9,366 nucleotides of DNA from Ilumatobacteraceae bacterium (GCA_016650435.1 JAENVT010000594.1:1-9366), one strand, 5' to 3'. Positions 1 to 7,607 are shown, counted from the first letter of the stretch. The notes: generated from the letters alone by a model not told the origin. Program-made: numbers and translations.

Positions 1-69
1 CCGACCGGGCAGCGGTACTGCATGAACAGCCTCGCTCTCGATCTCGTCACCGACACCCCAAAATCCTGA
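1..69 (+). CDS. C-terminal end of an upstream gene (partial)
   Basis: The frame starting at position 1 is open from the window edge to a TGA at 67-69 and gives 22 residues ending LVTDTPKS. Nearly all its codons end in G or C, as in the real genes here, which favours coding. The fragment is too short to assign a family. If real, it lies 18 bases upstream of the PadR-type gene on the same strand and in the same frame, so the two could be co-transcribed. PadR-type regulators often sit next to the genes they control. Another frame is also open through this stretch, so the call is tentative. Confidence 0.35.
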   Translation, partial: PTGQRYCMNSLALDLVTDTPKS

Positions 70-87
70 GCAAGTGGACTCCTGAAC

Positions 88-630
88 TTGGTCGGGGTGA
101 GAACGACCGAACAACATCTCCTACTCGGCGAGTGGGCCTGTCTCGGGATTCTCTATCCCGCGCCCAGTCACGGTTTCGCCATTGCCGCCAGGCTCAAGCC
201 GACCGGTGACGTCGGCAGGGTGTGGTCAATGTCGCGGGCACTGACGTATCGCGCTCTCGATCAGCTCGCCGGTCGCGACTACATCCGCGCGGTAGGCGAG
301 GAGCCGGGCATCGCCGGGGGTAACCGCACGATTCTTGCTGCGACCCGATCGGGCCGGGCGCAGCTTCGCAAGTGGCTCAACACGCCCGTCGCTCACCTTC
401 GCGACCTGCGTAGCGAACTGTTGCTGAAGTTGATCATCGCCGACATCTGCGGAATCGGTATCGGACCAATGCTCGATCGCCAGCATGCCCACATCGAACA
501 GCTTGCCGAATCCATCGCCGGTCAGGTCGAAGACGAGGCGCCCATGGATGTCGTCGACCTATGGCGCAACGAATCGTCGCAAGCTGCGCTGCGCTTTCTC
601 ACTCGGGTGCAAGCGCAGGCTCCGTCCTAG
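88..630 (+). CDS. PadR-family transcriptional regulator
   Basis: This is a predicted cytoplasmic DNA-binding repressor of 180 residues. Residues about 10-68 match the PadR winged-helix pattern: a leading LLLGEWACLGIL helix, the family-typical PSHGFAIAARL segment at 26-36, a recognition-helix region near 48-61 (SRALTYRALDQL) and then a wing. The GGNRTILAATRSGRAQLRKWL stretch continues the usual PadR layout. Residues about 105-175 are helical and fit the C-terminal dimerisation region, including RSELLLKLIIAD. The length is normal for the longer PadR class. The start could be TTG at 88 or GTG at 97, because neither has a convincing ribosome-binding site. The stop codon overlaps that of the convergent GGDEF-EAL gene. 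Its ligand and target are unknown. PadR proteins typically repress an adjacent operon, which here would lie to the left of the window. A role in c-di-GMP control is not shown. Confidence 0.82.
   Translation: MVGVRTTEQHLLLGEWACLGILYPAPSHGFAIAARLKPTGDVGRVWSMSRALTYRALDQLAGRDYIRAVGEEPGIAGGNRTILAATRSGRAQLRKWLNTPVAHLRDLRSELLLKLIIADICGIGIGPMLDRQHAHIEQLAESIAGQVEDEAPMDVVDLWRNESSQAALRFLTRVQAQAPS
627..630. other. Shared CTAG: overlapping stop codons of convergent genes
   Basis: The TAG stop of the PadR-type gene occupies 628-630. The TAG stop of the minus-strand GGDEF-EAL gene occupies 627-629. Both lie in the palindrome CTAG, so the genes overlap by three bases with no intergenic space. A terminator for either transcript would have to lie inside the coding sequence of the other. 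I saw no hairpin followed by a T-run on either side. Confidence 0.9.
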
Positions 631-3600
631 TTGACTTCCCAGCGATGTGCTTCAGCGACGCGTCGAGAAATCTCCGAGGCGGGCATCGGCCGGTCCATGA
701 GGTAGCCCTGCGCCCGCGGGACTCCCAAGCTCTTGAGGCCCATCAGCTGCCCGTGCGTCTCGACGCCCTCCGCTGTCACCTGGAGCTCGAGCGCCGACGC
801 CATGGCAACGATTGCTGCGACCAGTGCGGTGTCGTGAGGATCGGTGCCGAGTCCGTCGACGAAGACCCGATCGACCTTTACGCCGTCGACGGGGAAACGC
901 TTGAGGTAGCTCAGCGACGAATAGCCCGTACCGAAGTCGTCGATCGACAGATCGACGCCAATCTCTTTCAGGCTGGCCAGCGTGTGGCCGAAGTAGTCGA
1001 CATCCTCCATGAAGACGCTCTCGGTCAGCTCGAGGCATAGATCAGCGGGGCGCACTCCGGTGCGAGTCAACACGTCGGCGACGAGCTCGGCAATCCCCGG
1101 TGCCAACATCTGGCGCACCGAGAGGTTGACCGCGATCGAGAGTGTCGAGCCCGACCCGGACGAACCCTCGAGTTGGTGCCACTCCGCGAGATCCTCGCAC
1201 GCTTGCTGTAAGACGCGGGCGCCAATCGGCACGATGAGGCCGGTCTCCTCAGCGAGTGAGATGAACTCGTCGGGTGTCACCATGCCGTGCTCCGGATGTC
1301 GCCACCGGACCAACGCCTCCGCGCTGACCATTGCGCCAGTCGTCAGGTCCACGACGGGCTGATAGTGCACCACGAATTCCTCGCGCTCGAGGGCGCGGTG
1401 CAAGGCCGATGCCGTGGCCAACCGTCGCTTGGCGTTCAGCCGCAGGGTCTCATCGAACATCTCGACTCGGCCCCTGCCGCGCTCCTTGGCGCGGTACATC
1501 GCCGAATCCGAATCTCGCAGCAGGCTCTCCGGTGTTGCGTGTTCGTCCGCGACGGCGATGCCAAGGCTTGCGGTGACATGCATCTCCTGATTCCCCATGT
1601 GCAACGGGAGGCTCAGCGCCAGCAATACTCGTTCGGCAACCTGTTCGGTTTCGATCGCCGACACGTCATCGCACACGACGACGAACTCGTCGCCACCGAA
1701 CCTCGCCACCGTGTCACCCGGGCGAATGGCTCCGGCAATCCGTTCGGCAGCGTGCCTCAGCAGGTCGTCACCCGCGCTGTGGCCCAACGAGTCGTTGACC
1801 ATCTTGAACTGGTCGATGTCGAGGAACATCACGCCGAGTTGAGAGCCGCGCCGGCGCGATCCGGCAAGGCCGTGGATCAATCGGTCCTCGAGCAATGCCC
1901 GATTGGGTAGTCCGGTCAGCGTGTCGTGTAGAGCCTGGTGGGCAAGCTCTTGTTCCGTCTGCTTGCGGCCGGTGATGTCCTGCAGCTGTACGAAGAAGTA
2001 TTCGGGTTCCCCTGCTTCGTCGCGGACGAGGGTCACGTGCGTCAACGCCCAGATGACACTTCCATCCGGTCGTAGGTAACGACGTTCATCGGCGTAGGTG
2101 TCGTGCCCCGAAGCGAGCCGTCCGAAAACTGCCTGTCCTAGCTGTATCTCGTCGGGATGGGTGAACTCCGTCCAACGCGTGCCGATCAGCATTTCCGCCG
2201 GGCGCTCGAAGAACTCACACGCTGCTGGGTTGACTCGGAATGGAATGCCGTCGAGATCGGAGATCGCCGCGCCGATTGCCGATTGCTCGAATCCGATCTC
2301 GAACCGGGTCTCGGCGATGCGTCGAACGCGATCGGCCTGGACGCGATCCGTCTCGTCCAGCATGGTGCCGGCCAGCTTCTCGACGATTCCGTCAGCGCCG
2401 ACATCCGGAACAGCGCGTATGCGCACCCAGCGCTCCGTCGAGTCGGGTCGGATGATTCGGAACTCCACATCGCACGGAATCGCCAGTCCGATCGCATCTC
2501 GCCACACGGCGAGAGATCTGTCCCTGTCGTCGGGATGGACGACAGTCATCATGAGTTGCATGCCTGCCGGCAGAGCCGGGTCGATACCGAGAATGCTGTA
2601 AAACTCATCCGACCATGAGGACGTCGCAGTCGCGACATCGAATTCGAAACTTCCCAGTGACGCGATCCGTTGTGCTTCAGCCAATCGTCGAGTGCTTGCC
2701 TGCAGTTCGCGTTGGGCGCTGACGCGGGCGGTGATGTCTTGGGCGATCACCGACAGTCCCAACGTGCGGCCGTCGTCGGCTTTCGACGTCGACGCAGTGA
2801 TCAACACCTCGACCATGCTGCCGTCCTTGCGGCGGCGCGTGGTTTCGACGTGCTCGGGGGCACCACCGGCCCTCAGTCGGTCGCGCATGTTCGACTGTTC
2901 GCTTTGCCTGTCATCCGGAGCGATGATCTCGATCGGCTGCCCGATGATCTCATCCGCTGTGTAGCCGAACAGTTGCGTCGCAGCCGGGTTCCAGCTGGTG
3001 ATGATTCCATCGTCGGTCAACCCAAAGATGCCGTCGCCGGACCCATCGACGATTGCTGTCAGTCGCCGACCTATCGCCTCCGCCTGTTTTCGCTCGGTGA
3101 TGTCGATTGACGAGCCGATGACGGCAACAAGGGCACCGTCACTTCCGAGCATCGGTGTATTGGTGACGAAAACCCAGATCTTCGAGCCATCGCGCCGAGT
3201 CACCTCGTAGTCGCCCGACCACCTCTCACCCCGCAACATCGTCGCCACCATCATGTCGCTGTGATCCAGCGCTTCTTCGCGGACGATGAGCTCGGGGGAC
3301 TGGCGTCCCACCGCCTCGGCGGCCGACCAGCCGTACATTTCCTCCGCAGCTCTGTTCCAGTAGATCACTGTGCGATTGAGATCGACGGCGACGATCGCTT
3401 GGCCTGCCGCTGCTAGGAGCTCGGTCTGAAACCGCATCGACTCCTCGGTCCGCTTTCGCGCCGTGTTGTCGACGACCACCAGGCCGATTCCGACGGTCTC
3501 ACCGCCGGAGAAGATTGGATAGTGGCTTGCCAAGAGATGGATCCTGTCAGCGGGATCGATCGTCGGCGGACCATCGATCTCGACGTCGAGGACTGCTTCG

Positions 3601-4244
3601 CCAGTCTCGACCACCCGCCGATACACAGCTTCGAGCCGCACCCACGTACGCGGGACAAGTTCGGAGACCTTTTTCCCGAGGTAGTCGGCAACTGTCCCAC
3701 CGTTGAGACCAGCCATGGTCGCGTTCAGATGCCTCAGGCGAAAGTCGGTATCAACGAATGCGAATCCGACCGGCGCATCCGACTGCAGCCGTTCGAGGAG
3801 TCGGAGCGCTTCCGCCGTCTTGCGCTCCGCATTTCGCAGATCGCCCTCGACTTGTTTCGCGTCCTCGATGTCTGTCGCCGTGCACACCCACTTCAGCATC
3901 GCCCCGTGCTCGTTGCGTACCGGCAGGCAGCGGAACGCGTGCCAACGGTATTCGCGGTCGAGCCGGCGAATTCGCAGGTCCTGCAGAAACGGGACTTGAG
4001 TGCGTATGGCCACAGCCCATGCGGCGCGTACTTGGCCTGTGTCATCGGGGTGGACGAGTGACTCCCACTCCCAGCCGCTGCCGACCCCGAGCCGCGATCC
4101 GCAGTACCTCGCCGCCTGGCGGTTGAAATACTCCGTCGTGCCATCGGGAGCCGCGGTCCACACGATGTGCGCGAGCGAATCGGCGATCAATCGAAATTCG
4201 GCGTCGGAGGTAGCCGCCGAAGCCGAAGCCGTCGTTCTCATCAC
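627..4244 (-). CDS. Cytoplasmic six-PAS GGDEF-EAL c-di-GMP cyclase/phosphodiesterase
   Basis: This 1205-residue protein is predicted to make c-di-GMP from two GTP (GGDEF) and to hydrolyse it to pGpG (EAL). PAS-type domains lie at about 15-131, 147-267, 268-388, 389-512, 515-637 and 643-765. Most end in the PAC-like pattern D-I-T-x-R-K or a variant of it. The GGDEF domain (about 766-930) has the metal-binding segment FLDIDQFKMVNDSLGH, the intact signature at 850-854 and the inhibitory RxxD at 841-844 (RPGD). The EAL domain (about 940-1195) keeps E976, N1040, E1072, D1102, D1103, K1123, E1159 and Q1179, with the spacing of active enzymes from N1040 onward. No membrane segment or signal peptide is visible, so it should be cytoplasmic. 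A small Gly/Ser loop at about 1027-1033 lengthens the EAL domain. The start is GTG at 4244 or the adjacent ATG at 4241; an in-frame stop lies upstream at 4326-4328. GGAG at 4253-4256 is 8 bases from the GTG. Which activity dominates cannot be read from sequence. Confidence 0.96.
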   Translation of the reverse strand: MMRTTASASAATSDAEFRLIADSLAHIVWTAAPDGTTEYFNRQAARYCGSRLGVGSGWEWESLVHPDDTGQVRAAWAVAIRTQVPFLQDLRIRRLDREYRWHAFRCLPVRNEHGAMLKWVCTATDIEDAKQVEGDLRNAERKTAEALRLLERLQSDAPVGFAFVDTDFRLRHLNATMAGLNGGTVADYLGKKVSELVPRTWVRLEAVYRRVVETGEAVLDVEIDGPPTIDPADRIHLLASHYPIFSGGETVGIGLVVVDNTARKRTEESMRFQTELLAAAGQAIVAVDLNRTVIYWNRAAEEMYGWSAAEAVGRQSPELIVREEALDHSDMMVATMLRGERWSGDYEVTRRDGSKIWVFVTNTPMLGSDGALVAVIGSSIDITERKQAEAIGRRLTAIVDGSGDGIFGLTDDGIITSWNPAATQLFGYTADEIIGQPIEIIAPDDRQSEQSNMRDRLRAGGAPEHVETTRRRKDGSMVEVLITASTSKADDGRTLGLSVIAQDITARVSAQRELQASTRRLAEAQRIASLGSFEFDVATATSSWSDEFYSILGIDPALPAGMQLMMTVVHPDDRDRSLAVWRDAIGLAIPCDVEFRIIRPDSTERWVRIRAVPDVGADGIVEKLAGTMLDETDRVQADRVRRIAETRFEIGFEQSAIGAAISDLDGIPFRVNPAACEFFERPAEMLIGTRWTEFTHPDEIQLGQAVFGRLASGHDTYADERRYLRPDGSVIWALTHVTLVRDEAGEPEYFFVQLQDITGRKQTEQELAHQALHDTLTGLPNRALLEDRLIHGLAGSRRRGSQLGVMFLDIDQFKMVNDSLGHSAGDDLLRHAAERIAGAIRPGDTVARFGGDEFVVVCDDVSAIETEQVAERVLLALSLPLHMGNQEMHVTASLGIAVADEHATPESLLRDSDSAMYRAKERGRGRVEMFDETLRLNAKRRLATASALHRALEREEFVVHYQPVVDLTTGAMVSAEALVRWRHPEHGMVTPDEFISLAEETGLIVPIGARVLQQACEDLAEWHQLEGSSGSGSTLSIAVNLSVRQMLAPGIAELVADVLTRTGVRPADLCLELTESVFMEDVDYFGHTLASLKEIGVDLSIDDFGTGYSSLSYLKRFPVDGVKVDRVFVDGLGTDPHDTALVAAIVAMASALELQVTAEGVETHGQLMGLKSLGVPRAQGYLMDRPMPASEISRRVAEAHRWEVN

Positions 4245-4252
4245 CCTCGAAG

Positions 4253-4256
4253 CTCC
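4253..4256 (-). promoter_or_regulatory. Ribosome-binding site of the six-PAS gene
   Basis: On the minus strand GGAG lies 8 bases upstream of GTG at 4244 and 11 bases upstream of ATG at 4241. The spacing favours GTG as the start. A second GAGG touches the GTG and is too close to serve it. Confidence 0.5.
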
Positions 4257-4388
4257 GCTTGCTATCCCGCTGAATGCGCTCGCCAGGGTCTGGAGCTGCG
4301 TGGATCTCGAACTGTCTCGAGCAGTTCATCGATCCGTACGGCGGCGGAGTGCGTCGTGCTCAAAATAGGCTACAGGGCAGGAATCGTG

Positions 4389-4423
4389 CCCGGCCGGGGG
4401 TCATTGATGTATGGATAAATGAC
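4389..4423. repeat. Paired dyads, possible operator
   Basis: The perfect palindrome CCCGGCCGGG (4389-4398) is followed at once by the inverted repeat GTCATT-N12-AATGAC (4400-4405 and 4418-4423). The inner 12 bases are AT-rich. This could be a regulator site or an RNA hairpin in the divergent promoter region. The arms are short enough for chance, so the regulatory reading is an inference. Confidence 0.3.
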
Positions 4424-4471
4424 TCCGCGTCTCGGGATGATTCGTCGGCGCGCCGTGCGCAGGTCTTGGCT

Positions 4472-4497
4472 GTTTGTCGGTGAAGTGATCGAGGTAT
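4472..4497 (+). promoter_or_regulatory. Possible SigB-like promoter motif
   Basis: GTTT at 4472-4475 and GAGGTAT at 4491-4497 are separated by 15 bases. This resembles the GTTT/GGGTAT pattern of actinobacterial stress sigma factors. The -10-like element overlaps the ATG at 4496. If the promoter is real, translation would have to begin at GTG 4532, GTG 4538 or ATG 4541. The match is short and may be chance. Confidence 0.13.
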
Positions 4498-4870
4498 GAG
4501 CCGAGGCGATGATCTCCGGAATGGTGTTCTCGTGGCCGTGATGAAGAGTCTGTGGGCATCGATTCAGGGTGACCCTGTGTTCATGCGTCGTGTCAACGGG
4601 TGGCTGACGATCTTTTGGATTCTGATGATCCCGTTCTCCATCGTCTTCGGCTTGCTGAGCAGTGTGTCGTATGTGTCGGCACTGTCGTTGTGGGCGCTCG
4701 TCTCTGGACACTGGTCGGCGTGGCAAGCAGCGCGCGTCGAGGTCGAGCAGATGGCCGAGGCAAAAGATCTCGAAGAGAATCCCATCGAGAGGCGCGTCGT
4801 CAAAAAGATCATCGAACAGACCAACATCGAACCGGCTGACGGCGATGCGGCTACCGCTCCGGCCACGTAG
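4496..4870 (+). CDS. Small membrane protein of unknown function
   Basis: I do not recognise the family of this 124-residue protein. Residues about 35-54 (GWLTIFWILMIPFSIVFGLL) form a clear transmembrane helix. Residues about 56-77 form a second hydrophobic, Trp- and Ser-rich segment, so the protein is probably a two-helix hairpin. The tail from about 79 is highly charged (ARVEVEQMAEAKDLEE, then RRVVKKIIEQ), likely helical, and ends in an Ala/Thr-rich stretch. By the positive-inside rule the RR at 31-32 suggests that both ends are cytoplasmic. The codon pattern and membrane layout support a real gene. The start is uncertain: ATG 4496 has GAGG only one base away, and GTG 4532, GTG 4538 and ATG 4541 are alternatives that keep the whole membrane region. 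It is transcribed divergently from the six-PAS gene and ends 10 bases from the convergent membrane GGDEF-EAL gene. A link to c-di-GMP is guilt by association only. Confidence 0.72.
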   Translation: MSRGDDLRNGVLVAVMKSLWASIQGDPVFMRRVNGWLTIFWILMIPFSIVFGLLSSVSYVSALSLWALVSGHWSAWQAARVEVEQMAEAKDLEENPIERRVVKKIIEQTNIEPADGDAATAPAT

Positions 4871-4880
4871 GACTGGACTT

Positions 4881-7607
4881 TTACAACCCGACCGATGCGT
4901 GCCTCGAAGGCCGCTGTGCGATCAGCTTGGTGGCATCGCCAACGTCAAGAGGTCTGGAGAACAAGTAGCCCTGCCCGTATTCGCATCGCTGCTCGCGGAG
5001 GCTGTCGCGTTGCACTTCCAACTCGATACCTTCGGCGATGGTGGTCATCTTCAAGGTCTTGGCCAGTTCGAGGAGCCCATGCACGATCGGCGGAATGATT
5101 GCACGATCGTTGATGGTATTGGTGAACGACTTGTCGATCTTCAAGATGTCGATCGGGAACTGGCGCAGGTAGCTCAGCGACGAATAGCCGGTACCAAAGT
5201 CATCGAGTGCAACTCTGACGCCCAGCGCCCGTAGCGCCTGCAGTCGATGGGTCGCTGTTTCCGGATCTTGGACGAGAACGCTCTCAGTCATCTCGAGAAT
5301 CAGCGACGTTGCCCCGAAGCCCGACCGCACGAGAGCGTTGGCGACGTCGCCGACGATGTCGGGTGCGGCGAGCTGGCGCGCAGAAAGATTGACAGCCATC
5401 GTCAATCGAACGGTCGGGAACATGTGGCGCCACTTGGCCGCAGTGCGACACGCTTCCTCGAGCACCCATCTGCCGATCCCGACCATGGTGCCGCTGCTCT
5501 CGGCTATGGGAATGAACGTGTCAGGCTCGATGAGACCGCGCGTCGGATGATCCCATCGCAGCAGCGCCTCGAAGCCGACGATCTTGTCGGTTTGCAACTC
5601 GATGATCGGTTGGTATACGAGCCGCAATTGGCGTTCTTCGACGGCTTGATGGAGGTCGCTCTCCAACTCGAGCCGGTTGAGCGCCGCCGTTCGCATTGCC
5701 GGCTCGTACAGCGCCCACTTCGACTTGCCGGTCGTCTTCGCTTTGTACATGGCGACGTCGGCGTCGCGCATCATCGACGAGGCAGTGCACGAGACGTCGC
5801 CGATCGCGATCCCGATGCTGGCGGACAGCACGATGTGCTGTGCCCCTAGCGTGAACGGCGTGGTCAACGACTGCAAAACACGTTCGGCGACCGTCTCCGC
5901 TTCGTCGAGAGCGCGCCCGGTCTCTTCGATCAAAATTGCGAACTCGTCACCACCGAGGCGCGACACGGTGTCGAGCGTCCGGACGGCGCCGATCACGCGG
6001 GTCGCGAGCTCGCGGAGAATATGGTCTCCCGCCTCGTGCCCCATGCTGTCGTTGACCAACTTGAAGCCGTCAAGGTCGAGATAGACCACTGCGACCCCCA
6101 AGCCGGTACGCGCAGTGCGATCGAGGGCGTGCTCGAGTCGATCGTGGAACAGGGCGCGGTTCGCCAGTCCGGTCAGCGAATCGTGGAACGCGTTGTGCGT
6201 CAGCGCTTGCTCTGCCCGCTTGCGATCTGTGATGTCTCGAAGGTTGATCACCATTCCGCCGACGACGGGATCGTTCGACAGGTTCGCCGCCCGAAGGCCG
6301 AACCACCGTGCCGTCCCATCGGCATGCGTGGCTTGAACCTCGGCATCGGCGACGGTGCCGGTCGTGGACAGCCAGCGGGCCAAGACAATGCGGGCTTCCT
6401 CCCAATCGGGTGGGCTGAGCGCTCCGATGGCGTCCATGCCCGTCGTTCGCAGCCCGGAACGCCCCAGCATTGCGGCCAGGTTCGGCGCCTCGTTCATGAT
6501 CCGCCCGTCCTGGTCGACGACGATCACCGCATCTGAGGAGTTCTCGGCGAGCGCTGCATAGAAGTGTGTGCTCTGTTCGAGCGCGGCTTCGTGGCGGTTC
6601 CGCGCCTTGACGAGACGCGTCGAGCGCGCGTAGGCGAGCAGCACCAACGAAGCAGTCGCGGCGAAGAGCGGTATCGGGTGGGGGTTACTCCCTCTTCTGA
6701 ACTCCCAGACTTCGATGAAGCCTGGCACCAACAACGGGAACAGCGTGATGAAGACGCGCCCGTTGGTCACGCTCGCCACAGTGAACGTTTCGTCCCGAGC
6801 TGACTCGCGTCGAGGTCCCGGTAGCGAGGAGACGCCAAGAGCGACTGCTCCAACCATCCACCCAAGGTCGAGCCACCTGGAGATCGTCTCCGAGCTACCG
6901 ATCAGCAACGAGACAAAGTCCGATGTCAGCCACAACACTGCACCGCAACTCAGAAACACTCCGCTGAGACCGCGCAGGCGTTTGCTGACCATCGCCTGCA
7001 CCAGAATGCCGACCAGTGCTGCATCGAGAACCGGATAGGCGGTCCAGATGATCCGCGTGGAGATCGAGTAGGACGCATCCGCGACGACGTCGCGAACGAC
7101 CCCGAACTGCATCACGACGACCATTGCCATCACAGCGAACGAGCCGATGTCGATGAGTGCGTCGACATCGATGCGTCGCACGCCATGCCCTCCGACGATC
7201 AACGACGATATGCCTACTGCGAGCGCTACATAGACGGCCAGCCAGAACCCGTCTGCGATCGACACATTGGCCAGAGCGCCGTTGAACAGGCCCATGACGT
7301 AGTAGATGCTGTCACCGATGGCAGAGCACGTCACTCCTGCGGCAACGCAACCCCACGCAAAGCGCCGCTGTGGCGGCTGACGACCCACACCGATCCATGC
7401 GACAACAGCGGCGCCTCCGGTCGCCAATAGATATGTCATGTACCCGAATGTTCCATTCGGGTACATGACGTGCGCGCTGCCGACACCCACCACGGCGAGA
7501 AGCCACAAGGACCCCCGGCGACGAGCGAAGACCACCCAACGCCTGGGTCGCACATGTGCGTCGATAGGAGCCACCTGCACCGGTGGGCATGCAATCATCG
7601 CCCCCAT
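4881..7607 (-). CDS. Membrane PAS-GGDEF-EAL c-di-GMP cyclase/phosphodiesterase
   Basis: This 908-residue inner-membrane signalling protein has a cytoplasmic catalytic half. About ten hydrophobic segments cover residues 33-328 (near 33-49, 56-75, 85-106, 120-139, 152-170, 187-205, 215-236, 248-262, 285-300 and 311-327). This sensor region does not look like MASE1 or MHYT to me. A PAS domain follows at about 346-466, ending in LRDITDRKRAE. The GGDEF domain (about 470-635) has YLDLDGFKLVNDSMGH, the intact signature at 552-556 and the inhibitory site RTLD at 543-546. The EAL domain (about 645-895) retains E680, N740, E772, D802, D803, K823, E859 and Q879, so both opposing activities look possible. 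The start is ATG 7607, with GAGG at 7618-7621 ten bases upstream; ATG 7598 (Met4) is an alternative. Codons 47-58 form a perfect DNA hairpin. The gene is divergent from the sensor gene at 7689 and convergent with the small membrane-protein gene. Confidence 0.96.
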   Translation of the reverse strand: MGAMIACPPVQVAPIDAHVRPRRWVVFARRRGSLWLLAVVGVGSAHVMYPNGTFGYMTYLLATGGAAVVAWIGVGRQPPQRRFAWGCVAAGVTCSAIGDSIYYVMGLFNGALANVSIADGFWLAVYVALAVGISSLIVGGHGVRRIDVDALIDIGSFAVMAMVVVMQFGVVRDVVADASYSISTRIIWTAYPVLDAALVGILVQAMVSKRLRGLSGVFLSCGAVLWLTSDFVSLLIGSSETISRWLDLGWMVGAVALGVSSLPGPRRESARDETFTVASVTNGRVFITLFPLLVPGFIEVWEFRRGSNPHPIPLFAATASLVLLAYARSTRLVKARNRHEAALEQSTHFYAALAENSSDAVIVVDQDGRIMNEAPNLAAMLGRSGLRTTGMDAIGALSPPDWEEARIVLARWLSTTGTVADAEVQATHADGTARWFGLRAANLSNDPVVGGMVINLRDITDRKRAEQALTHNAFHDSLTGLANRALFHDRLEHALDRTARTGLGVAVVYLDLDGFKLVNDSMGHEAGDHILRELATRVIGAVRTLDTVSRLGGDEFAILIEETGRALDEAETVAERVLQSLTTPFTLGAQHIVLSASIGIAIGDVSCTASSMMRDADVAMYKAKTTGKSKWALYEPAMRTAALNRLELESDLHQAVEERQLRLVYQPIIELQTDKIVGFEALLRWDHPTRGLIEPDTFIPIAESSGTMVGIGRWVLEEACRTAAKWRHMFPTVRLTMAVNLSARQLAAPDIVGDVANALVRSGFGATSLILEMTESVLVQDPETATHRLQALRALGVRVALDDFGTGYSSLSYLRQFPIDILKIDKSFTNTINDRAIIPPIVHGLLELAKTLKMTTIAEGIELEVQRDSLREQRCEYGQGYLFSRPLDVGDATKLIAQRPSRHASVGL
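7435..7469 (-). repeat. Perfect 16-bp inverted repeat with 3-base loop inside a gene
   Basis: The arms GTCATGTACCCGAATG (7435-7450) and CATTCGGGTACATGAC (7454-7469) are exact reverse complements around TTC at 7451-7453. The next outer pair (7434/7470) does not match. On the coding (-) strand the element begins 138 bases after the start codon and encodes Val47 to Thr58, in the loop between the first two membrane segments. In mRNA it would form a 16-bp hairpin with a GAA loop. No T-run follows on either strand, so it is not an intrinsic terminator. The structure is seen directly; its function is unknown. Confidence 0.9.

Larger units (their letters stand above)
4245..4495. promoter_or_regulatory. 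Divergent intergenic control region
   Basis: These 251 bases separate the divergently transcribed six-PAS gene (-) and the small membrane-protein gene (+), so at least one promoter for each should lie here. The longest open frames in it are short continuations or shadows without recognisable products. It holds the AT-richest patch in this part of the window (about 4400-4423), a 10-bp GC palindrome at 4389-4398 and an inverted repeat at 4400-4423. I found no clear housekeeping -35/-10 pair on either strand. The existence of promoters follows from the gene arrangement rather than from motif matches. Confidence 0.45.

Noticed and set aside
561..1910. Long plus-strand open frames (561-1040 and 1287-1910) opposite the EAL and GGDEF coding region
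   Set aside because: They lie opposite well-conserved catalytic motifs of the minus-strand gene and give low-information, Arg-rich products. GC-rich codon bias explains them.
4864..4884. A terminator between the small membrane-protein gene and the membrane GGDEF-EAL gene
   Set aside because: There are only 10 bases between the stops. A short TTTT occurs (4879-4882), but no hairpin precedes it on either strand.
904..5189. An identical 23-base stretch at 904-926 and 5167-5189
   Set aside because: Both copies encode the same highly conserved EAL-domain motif (GYSSLSYL region) in paralogous proteins. Shared protein constraint and codon bias account for it; it is not a mobile repeat.
7435..7469. 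The 16-bp hairpin as a transcription terminator
   Set aside because: It is inside a long intact coding frame and no T-run follows on either strand.
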